Assembly: GCA_017989575.1 (NCBI GenBank)
Contig: JAGNPP010000034.1
Location: 1-14,049 of the forward strand
Direction: 5' to 3'
Source of the DNA: Chryseobacterium sp.
GTDB lineage: Bacteria > Bacteroidota > Bacteroidia > Flavobacteriales > Weeksellaceae
Length of the DNA stretch: 14,049 bases
Shown: in pieces, positions 1 through 6,338 of the stretch
How positions within the stretch are numbered: position 1 is the stretch's first letter
Layout: the number at the start of each line of letters is the position of its first letter
Notes under the pieces: generated by a model
Database searches by the model: none
What the model was told of the DNA's origin: nothing
Seen by the model: only the letters and a program-made list of their open reading frames with translations
Position numbers and translations under genes: made by a program

Positions 1-844
1 GTGTGATGTTGTATCTTGTTTTCATTCCGATTTTTTTCAAAGAGTCATCTACTCTGTACTTCATAAAGTCGAGAAGGTTTTTCTTGGAGATCTTATCCAA
101 TTCGCCTTGTTCGAAAATCCAATCCAAAATGTTAGATTCCATTTCGATAGATTCATCCACCAAATCATAAATCGCTTCGATGTCTGCATCGTTCAACAAA
201 TCTGGTTGTTCTTCACGAATCTTATTGATCAAATAAATACCGCCGTTTGCGTGGATTTGCTCATCAATAGAAGTCCAAGCGATGATGTTGGAAACGTTTT
301 TCAAATAACCTTTGAATCTCGTGAACGACAAAATAATCGCAAACTGACTGAACAACGACACGTTCTCAATCAAAATACTGAAAAGCAATAATGAAGAAAC
401 GTAAGCTTTCTGGTCTTCAGAATTGGCATTTTTCAACATTTTTCCAAGATAATCGATTCTGTCTTTTACAGCAGGAACATTCACAACGTCCAAGAAGTCA
501 TCGTTGTAACCCAAAACCTCCAACAATCTGGAGTAAGCTTCGGAATGGCGGAATTCACATTCTGCAAACGTGGCTCCAAGACCGTTAAGTTCCGGCTTTG
601 GAAGGTGGTTGTAAAGATTACCCCAGAAGGTTTTTACATTCACCTCGATCTGAGCAATCGCAAGCAAAGCATTCTTCACTGCGTTTTTCTCGTGGGGTTC
701 TAACTGTGACTGAAAATCCTGAACATCAGCTGTAAAATCCACCTCCGAATGTACCCAGTAAGACTTGTTAATAGCCTCTACAAATTGCATTACTTCTGGA
801 TATTCAAAAGGTTTGTAGCTTAATCTTTTATCAAAAATTCCCAT
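1..844 (-). CDS. nrdB: Ribonucleoside-diphosphate reductase subunit beta, class I (3' end cut by window)
   Basis: Small subunit of class I ribonucleotide reductase, which carries the di-iron/tyrosyl radical cofactor used by NrdA to reduce ribonucleotides in the cytoplasm. It starts at the ATG at 844 (MGIFDKRLSY...) and stays open to the window edge, giving 281 codons; the family is usually about 320-340 residues, so roughly the last 40-60 are outside. The cofactor residues are visible: a probable first carboxylate ligand E67 (IEVN), E97 and H100 in CEFRH, the radical tyrosine Y104 spaced from H100 as in E. coli (H118/Y122), E160 in LIEN, and E195/H198 in DEQIH. The presence of Y104 argues for a tyrosyl-radical enzyme rather than a Tyr-less subclass. 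The partner nrdA is expected downstream, outside the window. Family assignment is firm. Confidence 0.96.
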   Translation of the reverse strand, partial: MGIFDKRLSYKPFEYPEVMQFVEAINKSYWVHSEVDFTADVQDFQSQLEPHEKNAVKNALLAIAQIEVNVKTFWGNLYNHLPKPELNGLGATFAECEFRHSEAYSRLLEVLGYNDDFLDVVNVPAVKDRIDYLGKMLKNANSEDQKAYVSSLLLFSILIENVSLFSQFAIILSFTRFKGYLKNVSNIIAWTSIDEQIHANGGIYLINKIREEQPDLLNDADIEAIYDLVDESIEMESNILDWIFEQGELDKISKKNLLDFMKYRVDDSLKKIGMKTRYNIT

Positions 845-1221
845 TATCAGCCGTTTTTATCAGTTTATTTAAAATTCTATGAAAAGATAATGATTTGTAA
901 CAGAATATTTCCAGTGGAGAAACGCATTACTTTTATCTTCTAAGTGATTACAAAAATAGAAATAGATGCTTAAAAATGAAAGGGTAAAATGCGGAAATGA
1001 GTCAAAAAACTGACAATCATCAGCAAAAGTTTTCCACATTATGTTAAAAGGTGGATGGATAGGGAATTTCTTATAAAACAGAATTGAACAAGACTGTTAA
1101 TTTGTCAAACAAAAATTAAACACTTGACATAAAAAACCATTAGTAACGGATAATAGCAACTAAACAATAGGATATTAGATTTCCATCCTAATGTTAACAA
1201 CCCATAATCTGGTTAAAAAAA
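845..1221. other. Intergenic spacer between nrdB and the 1222-2055 gene
   Basis: I see no gene here. The spacer holds the candidate nrdB -7 element, an imperfect stem TAGGAT/ATCCTA (1168-1173 with 1185-1190), and a short palindrome GGTTAA/TTAACC (1211-1216 with 1222-1227). The palindrome overlaps the stop codon of the neighbouring minus-strand gene and is followed by T-rich sequence on that strand, so it could act as a weak terminator for that gene. Nothing else stands out. Confidence 0.5.
951..958 (-). promoter_or_regulatory. Possible -7 element upstream of nrdB
   Basis: On the minus strand this reads TATTTTTG, a full match to the Bacteroidota -7 consensus TAnnTTTG, about 107 bases before the nrdB start. 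No TTG -33 element sits at the usual distance (the nearest triplet there is TTC), so support is only moderate. It would give a leader of roughly 100 nucleotides. Confidence 0.3.
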
Positions 1222-2055
1222 TTAACCTTCTGTCACTTTCTTGGAGAAGTTGTGCGTCTTGAGATATTCGGTAAACGCAACTTTGAGTTGGGACTCTATC
1301 GCGGCTCTGTTGAAGTTCTTTCTGTAATTTTTGGAAAGTCCGTGTGCCTCATCTGCGAAAGCGAGAAAGATGTCGAAATCGTACTCATCCAAACCATATT
1401 TTGCGTAATCTAGATTGACAACAGCTTTTACGCGTTTGTAGAACTCTTGCTTCTCTGCATAATTTGCTGTGGTTTTAGGAGAACTCACCGATTTTTTCGC
1501 CAATCCGGCAAGTGCTCCTACAAGTCCGCCACCACCGGAGCCGATGGAAAGCAAATTCAATTGTCCTTCGCCAGGATTTCTTGGTGCGAATAAAGAAGGA
1601 ATCCTTGCTGAAGGCGCCACTTCGTTTGGTGGCGTTCTCATATAGTCGTTGAGAGCCATATTGAGAGCCGTAACTCTTGGTGGCGGATTAAGCTTTGGGA
1701 CATCTTTTTTGAGGTTTCCACTTGGAACAAACCCAATTGTCACTTCTTCTATCTCTATGGGAATTATCGCTAATTTTACGTCCAGGCTTTTTGAAAAATC
1801 GTTGGCACCAAGTTTGACGCTTTTGCGTTCGTAGCCTTGTCTGGCTATCCTTAATTCGTCCGAATTTTTTGCAGCAATGACAAAGTTCCCCATAAAATCT
1901 GAAACTACGACTTGGTCCGTTCGGAGATTGACAATGCTGGTATTGGGTAACTTGTCGCCGTTCTCGTTGGTAATGTTTCCCATCACGTATTCTGACTGGG
2001 AGAAGGTTTTGATTGAGATAATAATCAGCAGGAGAAAGAATAATCTTGTTTTCAC
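1222..2055 (-). CDS. Secreted protein with carboxypeptidase-regulatory-like domain
   Basis: A 277-residue predicted exported protein. Residues 1-20 (MKTRLFFLLLIIISIKTFSQ) form a classic signal peptide with likely cleavage after FSQ. Residues about 23-95 resemble the carboxypeptidase-D regulatory-like beta-sandwich common in Bacteroidota: the pattern NITNENGDKLPNTSIVN...SDFMGNFVI is the usual G-x-V-x-D-x-x-G-x-P-L-x-x-A ... T-D-x-x-G-x-F scheme. The C-terminal 150 residues contain a Pro/Gly-rich stretch, including a Gly run at 173-177 and a short hydrophobic segment (170-186), followed by a charged alpha-helical tail. There is no plug, TonB box or barrel, so this is not a TonB-dependent receptor, only a protein sharing its N-terminal domain type. 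The function is unknown. It appears monocistronic, with a -7 element at 2073-2080. Confidence 0.8.
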   Translation of the reverse strand: MKTRLFFLLLIIISIKTFSQSEYVMGNITNENGDKLPNTSIVNLRTDQVVVSDFMGNFVIAAKNSDELRIARQGYERKSVKLGANDFSKSLDVKLAIIPIEIEEVTIGFVPSGNLKKDVPKLNPPPRVTALNMALNDYMRTPPNEVAPSARIPSLFAPRNPGEGQLNLLSIGSGGGGLVGALAGLAKKSVSSPKTTANYAEKQEFYKRVKAVVNLDYAKYGLDEYDFDIFLAFADEAHGLSKNYRKNFNRAAIESQLKVAFTEYLKTHNFSKKVTEG

Positions 2056-2072
2056 GGACTGTAAGTTTTAGG

Positions 2073-2080
2073 CAAAATTA
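2073..2080 (-). promoter_or_regulatory. Candidate -7 element for the 1222-2055 gene
   Basis: The minus strand reads TAATTTTG, a full match to TAnnTTTG, 18 bases before the ATG at 2055. I find no TTG at the expected -33 distance. The position agrees with a short leader and with the chosen start codon. Confidence 0.45.
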
Positions 2081-2204
2081 GATTTAAACGAGAGACTTAT
2101 TGTTGATAAAGGATTTTTGCAATAATAGTTTAACCGACTTTAAGGAGTTTTGTGATTTTTTTAGAAATTGGTGGATTTGGTTATGTTAAAATTTTTCTGA
2201 GTTT

Positions 2205-2240
2205 TCCTCTCCCCAGCCCTCTCCAAGGGAGAGGGAGTTA
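2205..2240. repeat. Short GC-rich hairpin repeat (CCCTCTCC/GGAGAGGG)
   Basis: A perfect 8-base-pair stem, CCCTCTCC (2217-2224) with GGAGAGGG (2228-2235), and a 3-base loop. It is embedded in a CT-rich/GA-rich stretch unlike the AT-rich surroundings. I recall similar sequences dispersed in intergenic DNA of many bacteria; there is only one copy in this window. It is not followed by a T run, so it is a poor terminator candidate. Confidence 0.5.
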
Positions 2241-2283
2241 GGTTCTGAAAGCGCTTCGCTCAGCAAAGGGTTTGGAATCTCTC

Positions 2284-2310
2284 GCAGATTTGGCTGATTG
2301 TGCGGACTTT
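2284..2310. repeat. Three degenerate 9-base units (GCAGATTTG type)
   Basis: Three consecutive 9-base units, GCAGATTTG, GCTGATTGT and GCGGACTTT, preceded by CTC. A cleaner version of the same array (also preceded by CTC) is at 10694-10720, so this is a dispersed intergenic repeat type with two copies in the window. The 9-base period is a multiple of three, but no supported gene covers it. Confidence 0.55.
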
Positions 2311-2423
2311 TTGATTTGAAATGATTATGAAGAAAATATAATGTTGGTTTTGTTTAAATTTCTGAAAAGTTCTATTCTTTGGGTAAAGTTCAGAATATTG
2401 GAAATGGTGGATTTTTGCGAAGC

Positions 2424-2562
2424 TGCGTAAGGGATGGTAGTGGAAATCCTTTTTGTCTTTTTTGAAATCGTCTTTCGTAGACTGATGGTGGCAAGACAAA
2501 AAGATTGTAGCGGACAGCCCGACCCGAGGTGCTGGAAAGCTTGGCGAGGGATACGCCCAAAT
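2424..2562 (+). repeat. Dispersed repeat of about 140 bases, copy 1
   Basis: This segment matches the reverse complement of 7395-7534, including an identical 30-base block (2507-2536 against 7423-7452). Inside it an 11-base-pair stem pairs CTTTTTGTCTT (2449-2459) with AAGACAAAAAG (2493-2503), closing a loop of about 33 bases that differs between the copies. Two related 17-mers lie 70 bases apart in direct orientation, GATGGTAGTGGAAATCC (2433-2449) and GATTGTAGCGGACAGCC (2503-2519), identical at 13 of 17 positions. The right end is GCCCAAAT in both copies. No coding capacity is conserved between copies. It could be a non-autonomous mobile element or a structured RNA or DNA repeat. Confidence 0.8.
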
Positions 2563-2564
2563 AT

Positions 2565-2602
2565 TGATAAATGATGAATTATAAATGATAAGTGATGATT
2601 GG
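2565..2602. repeat. Low-complexity ATGATAA-type tract
   Basis: A short tract built from variants of TGATAAA/ATGATGA/AAATGATAAGTGATGA between the 2424-2562 repeat and the tmRNA promoter. It looks like slipped-strand simple sequence; no function is visible. Confidence 0.4.
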
Positions 2603-2604
2603 AA

Positions 2605-2636
2605 TTGGATTGGTAAATTATTTTTTTGTAAATTTG
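2605..2636 (+). promoter_or_regulatory. tmRNA promoter
   Basis: A perfect -7 element TAAATTTG (2629-2636) is preceded by TTG at 2605-2607 (21-base spacer) or 2610-2612 (16-base spacer). Transcription would start near 2642-2645, about 10 bases before the mature 5' end, consistent with processing of a short leader by RNase P. Confidence 0.7.
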
Positions 2637-2654
2637 TAGTCTTATTTTAAAATT

Positions 2655-3050
2655 GGGGTTGACTGGTTTCGACAGCAAGGTCAATGGGTAAGTAAGCATG
2701 CAGAGAACCGTAGCGCGATCTCTTAAATCCCTTGCTACACACTTTTAACTGGCAACGAAGAGTTCGCTCTTGCAGCTTAATCCGAAGTTTAGTAGGATCC
2801 AGCGCTTTCCCGAAGATAGTAAGGAAGCAAGATGTCTCACAAACGCTCTGTTCTGCGGCGTTTGATTCTGGGGCATAGCAATGCAGAAATAAGGTTTTGG
2901 GCACTTCGACCAAGATTCGAAAATCTCAGAAGATAAGGTTTAGGTTGGGTGTTTGCTCTCTGCCTGAGCTCGAAAATCAATAGCGAAATAAGCATGTAGA
3001 AATCTTATGTATTGCTTGTTTGGACGAGGGTTCGAATCCCTCCAACTCCA
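2655..3050 (+). ncRNA. ssrA: Transfer-messenger RNA (tmRNA)
   Basis: tmRNA rescues stalled ribosomes and adds a degradation tag. The tRNA-like ends are clear: 5' GGGGTTGACTGGTTTCGACA pairs through GGGGTTG (2655-2661) with CAACTCC (3043-3049), one G-U pair included, and the T arm GGGTTCGAATCCC is at 3028-3040. The discriminator is A3050; CCA is not encoded (CTT follows). The tag reading frame starts at GGC 2751 and reads GNEEFALAA followed by TAA (2778-2780), ending in the typical ALAA degron. It is a one-piece gene of 396 bases, not the permuted two-piece type. Short open frames on either strand across it are shadows. Confidence 0.97.
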
Positions 3051-3062
3051 CTTTACAAAACA

Positions 3063-3098
3063 AAAAACCACTGATTTTCAGTGGTTTTTGTTTTTTTT
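3063..3098 (+). terminator. Rho-independent terminator of ssrA, probably bidirectional
   Basis: A 12-base-pair stem, AAAAACCACTGA (3063-3074) with TCAGTGGTTTTT (3078-3089), a 3-base loop, and eight T after G3090. On the opposite strand the stem is also followed by a T-rich run, so it can serve the minus-strand gene ending at 3121. Confidence 0.9.
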
Positions 3099-3120
3099 AG
3101 TTGAATACTATTTATTTCGT

Positions 3121-3318
3121 TTAATAAATAATTTCAAACTCATCATCAAAAAATGTACTCCTTTTACTTTTATCGGATTCAAGATAACAATCATATTCAA
3201 AGCTCTTTTGCATATCACTATGTAAAGAACTTATTATAAAAATACTTCCTGCCGAATAGCCTTGCACATAATCTGTTAATCGAATTCTTCTTCCAAATTT
3301 TAATACTTCTTTTTTCAT
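3121..3318 (-). CDS. Small protein of unknown function (65 aa)
   Basis: A 65-residue protein beginning MKKEVLKFGRRIRL and ending DDEFEIIY. The frame is open 18 codons further upstream to an ATG at 3372, but a consensus promoter (TTG at 3370-3372, 18-base spacer, TACTTTTG at 3344-3351 on the minus strand) lies between the two starts and would place the transcript start near 3338, so the start at 3318 is chosen. The protein is mixed in charge (basic N-terminus, acidic C-terminus), with no signal peptide, membrane helix or Cys, so it is probably cytosolic. I do not recognise the family. It has its own promoter and uses the back side of the tmRNA terminator. The good promoter makes a real gene more likely than a chance frame. 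Confidence 0.6.
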   Translation of the reverse strand: MKKEVLKFGRRIRLTDYVQGYSAGSIFIISSLHSDMQKSFEYDCYLESDKSKRSTFFDDEFEIIY

Positions 3319-3343
3319 TTTGATTTTTTTATAGTTAATCAAA

Positions 3344-3372
3344 CAAAAGTAACACAGCATACACAGAAACAA
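3344..3372 (-). promoter_or_regulatory. Consensus Bacteroidota promoter of the 65-aa gene
   Basis: The minus strand reads TTG, an 18-base spacer, then TACTTTTG, matching TTG-N17-23-TAnnTTTG. It decides the start of the downstream gene in favour of 3318. Confidence 0.7.
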
Positions 3373-3395
3373 GTTTTTGCTTAAATTTTGAGAAT

Positions 3396-4388
3396 TTATT
3401 TCTTCGAAGAATTATTCTTAATAATCATATAAGACAATCCCAATCCGATTCCTGCCAACAAAGCTAATTTGGTTTTTCTGCCCGGAACTGGCAAACTGGT
3501 TTCGCCGTAGATTCTGTGAGGTTTTGGGGATGGCCACATAATATTTCCAGGCGTTGGCTCAGCATTTTTGATTTTCATCATTGTGCGCATTGTTGCAGAT
3601 GCGGTGTTCATAATCGTTTTTGGAAATAAGCCGTAAAGATTTTTGATGATCAATGATTGGATATCTGGGAAAAGACCTTTTCTTGGGTTCTTCGCTAGCT
3701 CAACTATTTTAGAAGCCGTGTCTCTTGGGTCTGCCGCGAAAGGTGGCACTTTGAAATCCAATCCAGAGAATTTTGCAGAGTGTGCATTTCCTGTGGAGCG
3801 TTGGATTTGAGGGAAAAGGTTGCAGATGTGAACATTAGCAAAATCCGAAATTTCGCCTTGTAAACCTTCCATCATCCCACGGATTCCGAATTTTGTAGAA
3901 GAATAAACGGCACTGTAAGGCGCTGGCATAAATCCACCAATCGAAACATTATTAATTAAGATTCCTTCTTCCTGTTTTTTGAAAATCGGTAGAACGCTGT
4001 ACGCGCCGTGCATATAACCGAAAAGATTAGTTTTAATGACTTGCTCATTGATTGCCATTGGAATTTCCTCAAATTTCCCACTGGACATCACACCTGCATT
4101 ATTCACCCAAATATCAATTCTCCCATTGAATTGCAAAGCTTCTTCAGCAAGTTTTTGAACATCTTCCGCAACAGAAACGTCGGTTGGAATACCTAATGCA
4201 ATTGCACCCAAATCACGACACAAGCTTACTGTTTCATCCAAAGCTTCTTGTCCTCTCGACGCAATTACGACGTTGCAACCTTCTAACGCAAATGCTTCGG
4301 CCGTCGCTCTTCCAACACCACTGCTTCCACCGGTGATGACGACCGTTTTTCCTGTTAAACTTCTTGTTAAATTATGATTAGAATTCAT
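3396..4388 (-). CDS. SDR family oxidoreductase with C-terminal membrane anchor
   Basis: A 330-residue NAD(P)-dependent short-chain dehydrogenase of the classical type. The nucleotide-binding motif TGGSSGVG is at 19-26, an Arg after the second strand (ASRG, R45) suggests NADP(H), NNAG is at 96-99, and the catalytic set S149, Y162 and K166 is present (VSIGG, YSSTK). The Rossmann domain ends near residue 250. An additional 80 residues follow, basic and Pro-rich (SPKPHRIYGETSLPVPGRK), and then a hydrophobic segment at about 308-323 that would anchor the enzyme in the membrane with its C-terminus KNNSSKK. Single-domain SDRs are usually about 250 residues, so the tail is a real extension, seen in other bacterial SDRs of this subtype. 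The substrate cannot be told from sequence. It is monocistronic and divergent from the gene at 4564. Confidence 0.93.
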   Translation of the reverse strand: MNSNHNLTRSLTGKTVVITGGSSGVGRATAEAFALEGCNVVIASRGQEALDETVSLCRDLGAIALGIPTDVSVAEDVQKLAEEALQFNGRIDIWVNNAGVMSSGKFEEIPMAINEQVIKTNLFGYMHGAYSVLPIFKKQEEGILINNVSIGGFMPAPYSAVYSSTKFGIRGMMEGLQGEISDFANVHICNLFPQIQRSTGNAHSAKFSGLDFKVPPFAADPRDTASKIVELAKNPRKGLFPDIQSLIIKNLYGLFPKTIMNTASATMRTMMKIKNAEPTPGNIMWPSPKPHRIYGETSLPVPGRKTKLALLAGIGLGLSYMIIKNNSSKK

Positions 4389-4502
4389 AGTAGTATATTT
4401 TGAATTAAAAAAAATCTTAGAAATAATTTTTATAACACCTTAGCAATCAATTCTAATACCACAATAATTTTTCCGCAGTTGTAAAAATTCAATTTGCAGT
4501 TT

Positions 4503-4529
4503 TTGAAATTTCGGCACAAAATATGTTTA
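4503..4529 (+). promoter_or_regulatory. Possible promoter of the small membrane protein gene
   Basis: TTG (4503-4505), a 16-base spacer, then TATGTTTA (4522-4529), one base off the TAnnTTTG consensus. It would give a leader of about 25-30 bases before the ATG at 4564. A moderate match only. Confidence 0.35.
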
Positions 4530-4563
4530 TCAATAATTCAAATAAACAAAAAAAATAAAAGTT

Positions 4564-4734
4564 ATGAGAAGTCTATTATGGTTAGTAGCAGTGATTTGTA
4601 TTATAGTCTGGCTACTTGGAATGTTAGGAATTGTACCGGGAATGGCAACAGGAAATTTGGTACACGTTTTATTGGTAATCGCAATAATTGTAGTATTATT
4701 CAACATTATCTCAGGAAGAAAGCCTTTGGATTAA
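4564..4734 (+). CDS. Small two-helix membrane protein, lmo0937-like (56 aa)
   Basis: A 56-residue protein, MRSLLWLVAVICIIVWLLGM...GRKPLD, with two hydrophobic helices (about 4-24 and 31-49) separated by a Gly/Pro turn (GIVPGMATGN), and a basic end GRKPLD. This matches the family named after Listeria lmo0937, small integral membrane proteins often annotated as stress-associated; the function is not established. It lies alone between a divergent SDR gene and two downstream hairpins, so it is probably monocistronic. A longer open frame over the same bases (4494-4811) is a shadow: this frame encodes the coherent hydrophobic protein. Confidence 0.85.
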   Translation: MRSLLWLVAVICIIVWLLGMLGIVPGMATGNLVHVLLVIAIIVVLFNIISGRKPLD

Positions 4735-4748
4735 ATCTATCCCAATTA

Positions 4749-4770
4749 CATTTACAAGCCTATGTAAATG
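4749..4770 (+). other. Perfect 8-bp hairpin after the small membrane protein gene
   Basis: CATTTACA (4749-4756) and TGTAAATG (4763-4770) form a perfect stem with a 6-base loop, 14 bases after the stop codon. There is an A run rather than a T run after it, so it is not a standard terminator. It may stabilise the mRNA 3' end together with the next hairpin. Confidence 0.4.
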
Positions 4771-4778
4771 AAAAACTT

Positions 4779-4801
4779 AACCCACTTTTTGTGGTTTTTT
4801 T
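4779..4801 (+). terminator. Terminator-like hairpin
   Basis: CCAC (4782-4785), a loop of five T, and GTGG (4791-4794), followed by seven T (4795-4801). Flanking AA/TT pairs add to the stem around a one-base bulge. The stem is short, but the T run is good and its position after the small membrane protein gene is right. Confidence 0.6.
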
Positions 4802-4860
4802 GTTGTCTTAGTTTTATTGAGTTCTGATTTTTATCATTAATCTTTCAAAATAGAATGCTT

Positions 4861-4868
4861 TATATTTG
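4861..4868 (+). promoter_or_regulatory. -7 element ahead of the copper/redox gene block
   Basis: TATATTTG is a full match to TAnnTTTG. No clear TTG lies at the -33 distance. Transcription would start near 4873-4876. This excludes the TTG at 4866-4868, which lies inside the element, as a start codon and points to the TTG at 4884 for the next gene. Confidence 0.5.
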
Positions 4869-4883
4869 TATCAATATTCATCA

Positions 4884-5252
4884 TTGAAAAGTCTATTTAC
4901 CTTTTTCATCATTCTCACGATTGCATTGCGTCCGCTAGTGCCATTGATGGATTATGCGGTAAACTATGATTTCATCAATAAGAATCTTTGCGAAAACAAA
5001 GCGAAACCAGAATTGCTTTGCAACGGTAAATGTTATTTGAAAAAGGAAATTGCAAAAGCTTCCAGCAATCAAACAAAAAATGATTCCCGAATCAACATTT
5101 CCGCTCTGGCAGATACTTTTATCATTAATGAAACCTTTGTTTTTTCATCAAACGATTTTAATCTAATTGAAAACCTGAAAATCAATTCCGAGTTTTCGAC
5201 TTCTTATAATTTCTCTATATTCTCCAAAATTTTCCATCCGCCGTTGGTTTGA
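4884..5252 (+). CDS. Small membrane protein with CNGKC motif, copy 1
   Basis: A 122-residue protein with a TTG start. The N-terminal hydrophobic helix (about 4-22, FTFFIILTIALRPLVPLMDY) is followed by a conserved core, LCENKAKPELLCNGKCYL (35-52), with Cys at 36, 46 and 50, then a Ser/Asn-rich linker and a C-terminal hydrophobic end, SIFSKIFHPPLV. A paralogue with the same layout and almost the same length lies at 7014-7379. There is no ATG in frame before the core; the TTG at 4884 aligns column by column with the start of the paralogue and lies about 10 bases after the inferred transcript start. I know of similar unnamed proteins with a C-N-G-K-C motif in flavobacteria but no assigned function. 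The three Cys and the neighbourhood (YHS, SCO, MbnP/MbnH) suggest metal, probably copper, sensing or delivery at the inner membrane; that is inference. Confidence 0.75.
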   Translation: MKSLFTFFIILTIALRPLVPLMDYAVNYDFINKNLCENKAKPELLCNGKCYLKKEIAKASSNQTKNDSRINISALADTFIINETFVFSSNDFNLIENLKINSEFSTSYNFSIFSKIFHPPLV

Positions 5253-5320
5253 TTTTAATATTCTAATTCTCTTCCACAAAGAGCAATTTTTAAATTTTAT
5301 TAAGATTAAAACCAATATTA

Positions 5321-5596
5321 ATGAAAACATTCGTTTTAGCGATACTCCTTTCTGTATCTGCATTTTCCTGCGCTCAGGAAACACCGAAAGTGAAACACGT
5401 TTCGAAGATGAAACCTGCGACAGACCTCAAAAATATCAAAGTCGTCAACGCCGAAGACCCTGTCTGCAAAATGAAAACTGCAGATTATCTGAAAGATACC
5501 GCAGACTACAAAGGAAAAAAGTACGGTTTTTGCAGTGACCATTGTAAAGCGGAATTCAAAAAGAATCCTGAGAAATATGCCCAAAATGCGAAATAA
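5321..5596 (+). CDS. YHS domain-containing exported (lipo)protein
   Basis: A 91-residue protein. Residues 1-17 are a signal peptide with a lipobox-like end, SAFSC, so C17 may be lipidated. The C-terminal half is a YHS domain: DPVCKM (46-51) with C49, then YKGKKYGFCSDHCKAEFKKNPEKY (63-86) with C71 and C75. YHS domains are small metal-binding modules found in heavy-metal ATPases and exported copper proteins. The gene starts 68 bases after the first CNGKC gene and overlaps the SCO gene that follows, so the three are probably one transcript. The role inferred is periplasmic metal (copper) binding. The domain call is firm; the metal is not proven. Confidence 0.9.
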   Translation: MKTFVLAILLSVSAFSCAQETPKVKHVSKMKPATDLKNIKVVNAEDPVCKMKTADYLKDTADYKGKKYGFCSDHCKAEFKKNPEKYAQNAK

Positions 5597-6269
5597 GAAA
5601 CCAAAGCAAACCAACAAAAGCAAAATCATCATTCCGATTGTCGTTCTGGCTTTGATTTTTGTGACGATTGGCGCCGGAATGAGCTATTTCAAAAAGAGTC
5701 TTTTCACCGTGATGAAAGTTCCTGATTTTGAATTGACGAATCAAAACAATCAGAAGATCAGCAACAAAGATATGCTTGGCAAAGTCTATCTGGTAGAGTT
5801 TTTCTTTAGCAAATGTCCAACGATTTGTCCCGTGATGAATTCCAATATGAAACACATCGAGGAAACCATCAATGACAAAAATTTCGGAATCATTTCCATC
5901 AGCATCGACCCAACGAATGACACGCCGGAAGTTTTGAAAAACCACGCCAGAATGTTGGGAACAAAATCTCCCAACTGGCATTTTTTGACTGGCGACAGAG
6001 ATTACATCGATAATTTGGCAGACCAATTTAATATCTATGTCGGCGACAAGGAAGACCAATCGGAAAGTCTGAACCACAGCGGAATGATTGCCCTCGTGGA
6101 CCAAGAAGGAAATCTCCGTTCAAGATTTGACGAGAACAATAGTCCAATCTTATACTACTCTGGCTTGAATTATGAAGATCCAGAAGGTAAAACAACTTCA
6201 CTCACAGGAAAATATCATCCAGACCGTGAAAAGTTGATACAAGACATCAGAAAATTATTAAAACAATAG
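5577..6269 (+). CDS. SCO1/SenC family copper chaperone
   Basis: A 230-residue membrane-anchored thioredoxin-fold protein. A single N-terminal helix (about 16-36, KIIIPIVVLALIFVTIGAG) anchors it, with the domain outside. The copper site is complete: CPTIC (C80, C84) and H167 in LNHSGMI, with the DP motif at 111-112 as in the family. SCO proteins deliver copper to the CuA site of cytochrome oxidase or act as periplasmic thiol-copper reductants. The start chosen is ATG 5577, overlapping the YHS gene by 20 bases; ATG 5586 (11-base overlap) is equally possible, and a GTG at 5535 would add 14 residues inside the YHS coding region and is less likely. The overlap suggests translational coupling with the YHS protein. 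Confidence 0.95.
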   Translation: MPKMRNKKPKQTNKSKIIIPIVVLALIFVTIGAGMSYFKKSLFTVMKVPDFELTNQNNQKISNKDMLGKVYLVEFFFSKCPTICPVMNSNMKHIEETINDKNFGIISISIDPTNDTPEVLKNHARMLGTKSPNWHFLTGDRDYIDNLADQFNIYVGDKEDQSESLNHSGMIALVDQEGNLRSRFDENNSPILYYSGLNYEDPEGKTTSLTGKYHPDREKLIQDIRKLLKQ

Positions 6270-6338
6270 ATAGCAATTGGCTTATAGCTATTAGCTTTTT
6301 ACATTAAAAAATTTAAATATTAATCTAAATCCAATATT

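Noticed and set aside
107..588. Plus-strand open frames of 94 and 65 codons
   Set aside because: They lie antisense to nrdB, whose catalytic residues are all recognisable; the plus-strand translations have no coherent family features.
1222..2055. Truncated TonB-dependent receptor
   Set aside because: Only the N-terminal regulatory-like domain is shared; there is no plug domain or barrel strand pattern, and the gene has a natural start and stop.
2260..2913. Three minus-strand open frames through the repeat region and tmRNA
   Set aside because: They cross the dispersed repeat, the tmRNA promoter and the tmRNA gene itself; these explain the sequence and the frames are not preserved in the second repeat copy.
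3007..3050. A separate tRNA gene suggested by the GGTTCGAATCC T-arm
   Set aside because: This is the 3' half of the tRNA-like domain of tmRNA, pairing with GGGGTTG at 2655.
4494..4811. 105-codon plus-strand open frame
   Set aside because: It overlaps the 56-residue membrane protein in another frame and runs through the terminator; the shorter frame is the coherent gene.
6270..6300. Terminator between SCO and superoxide dismutase genes
   Set aside because: ATAGC/GCTAT (6270-6274 with 6287-6291) gives only a 5-bp stem with a 12-base loop, too weak to call, though the following T run leaves partial termination possible.
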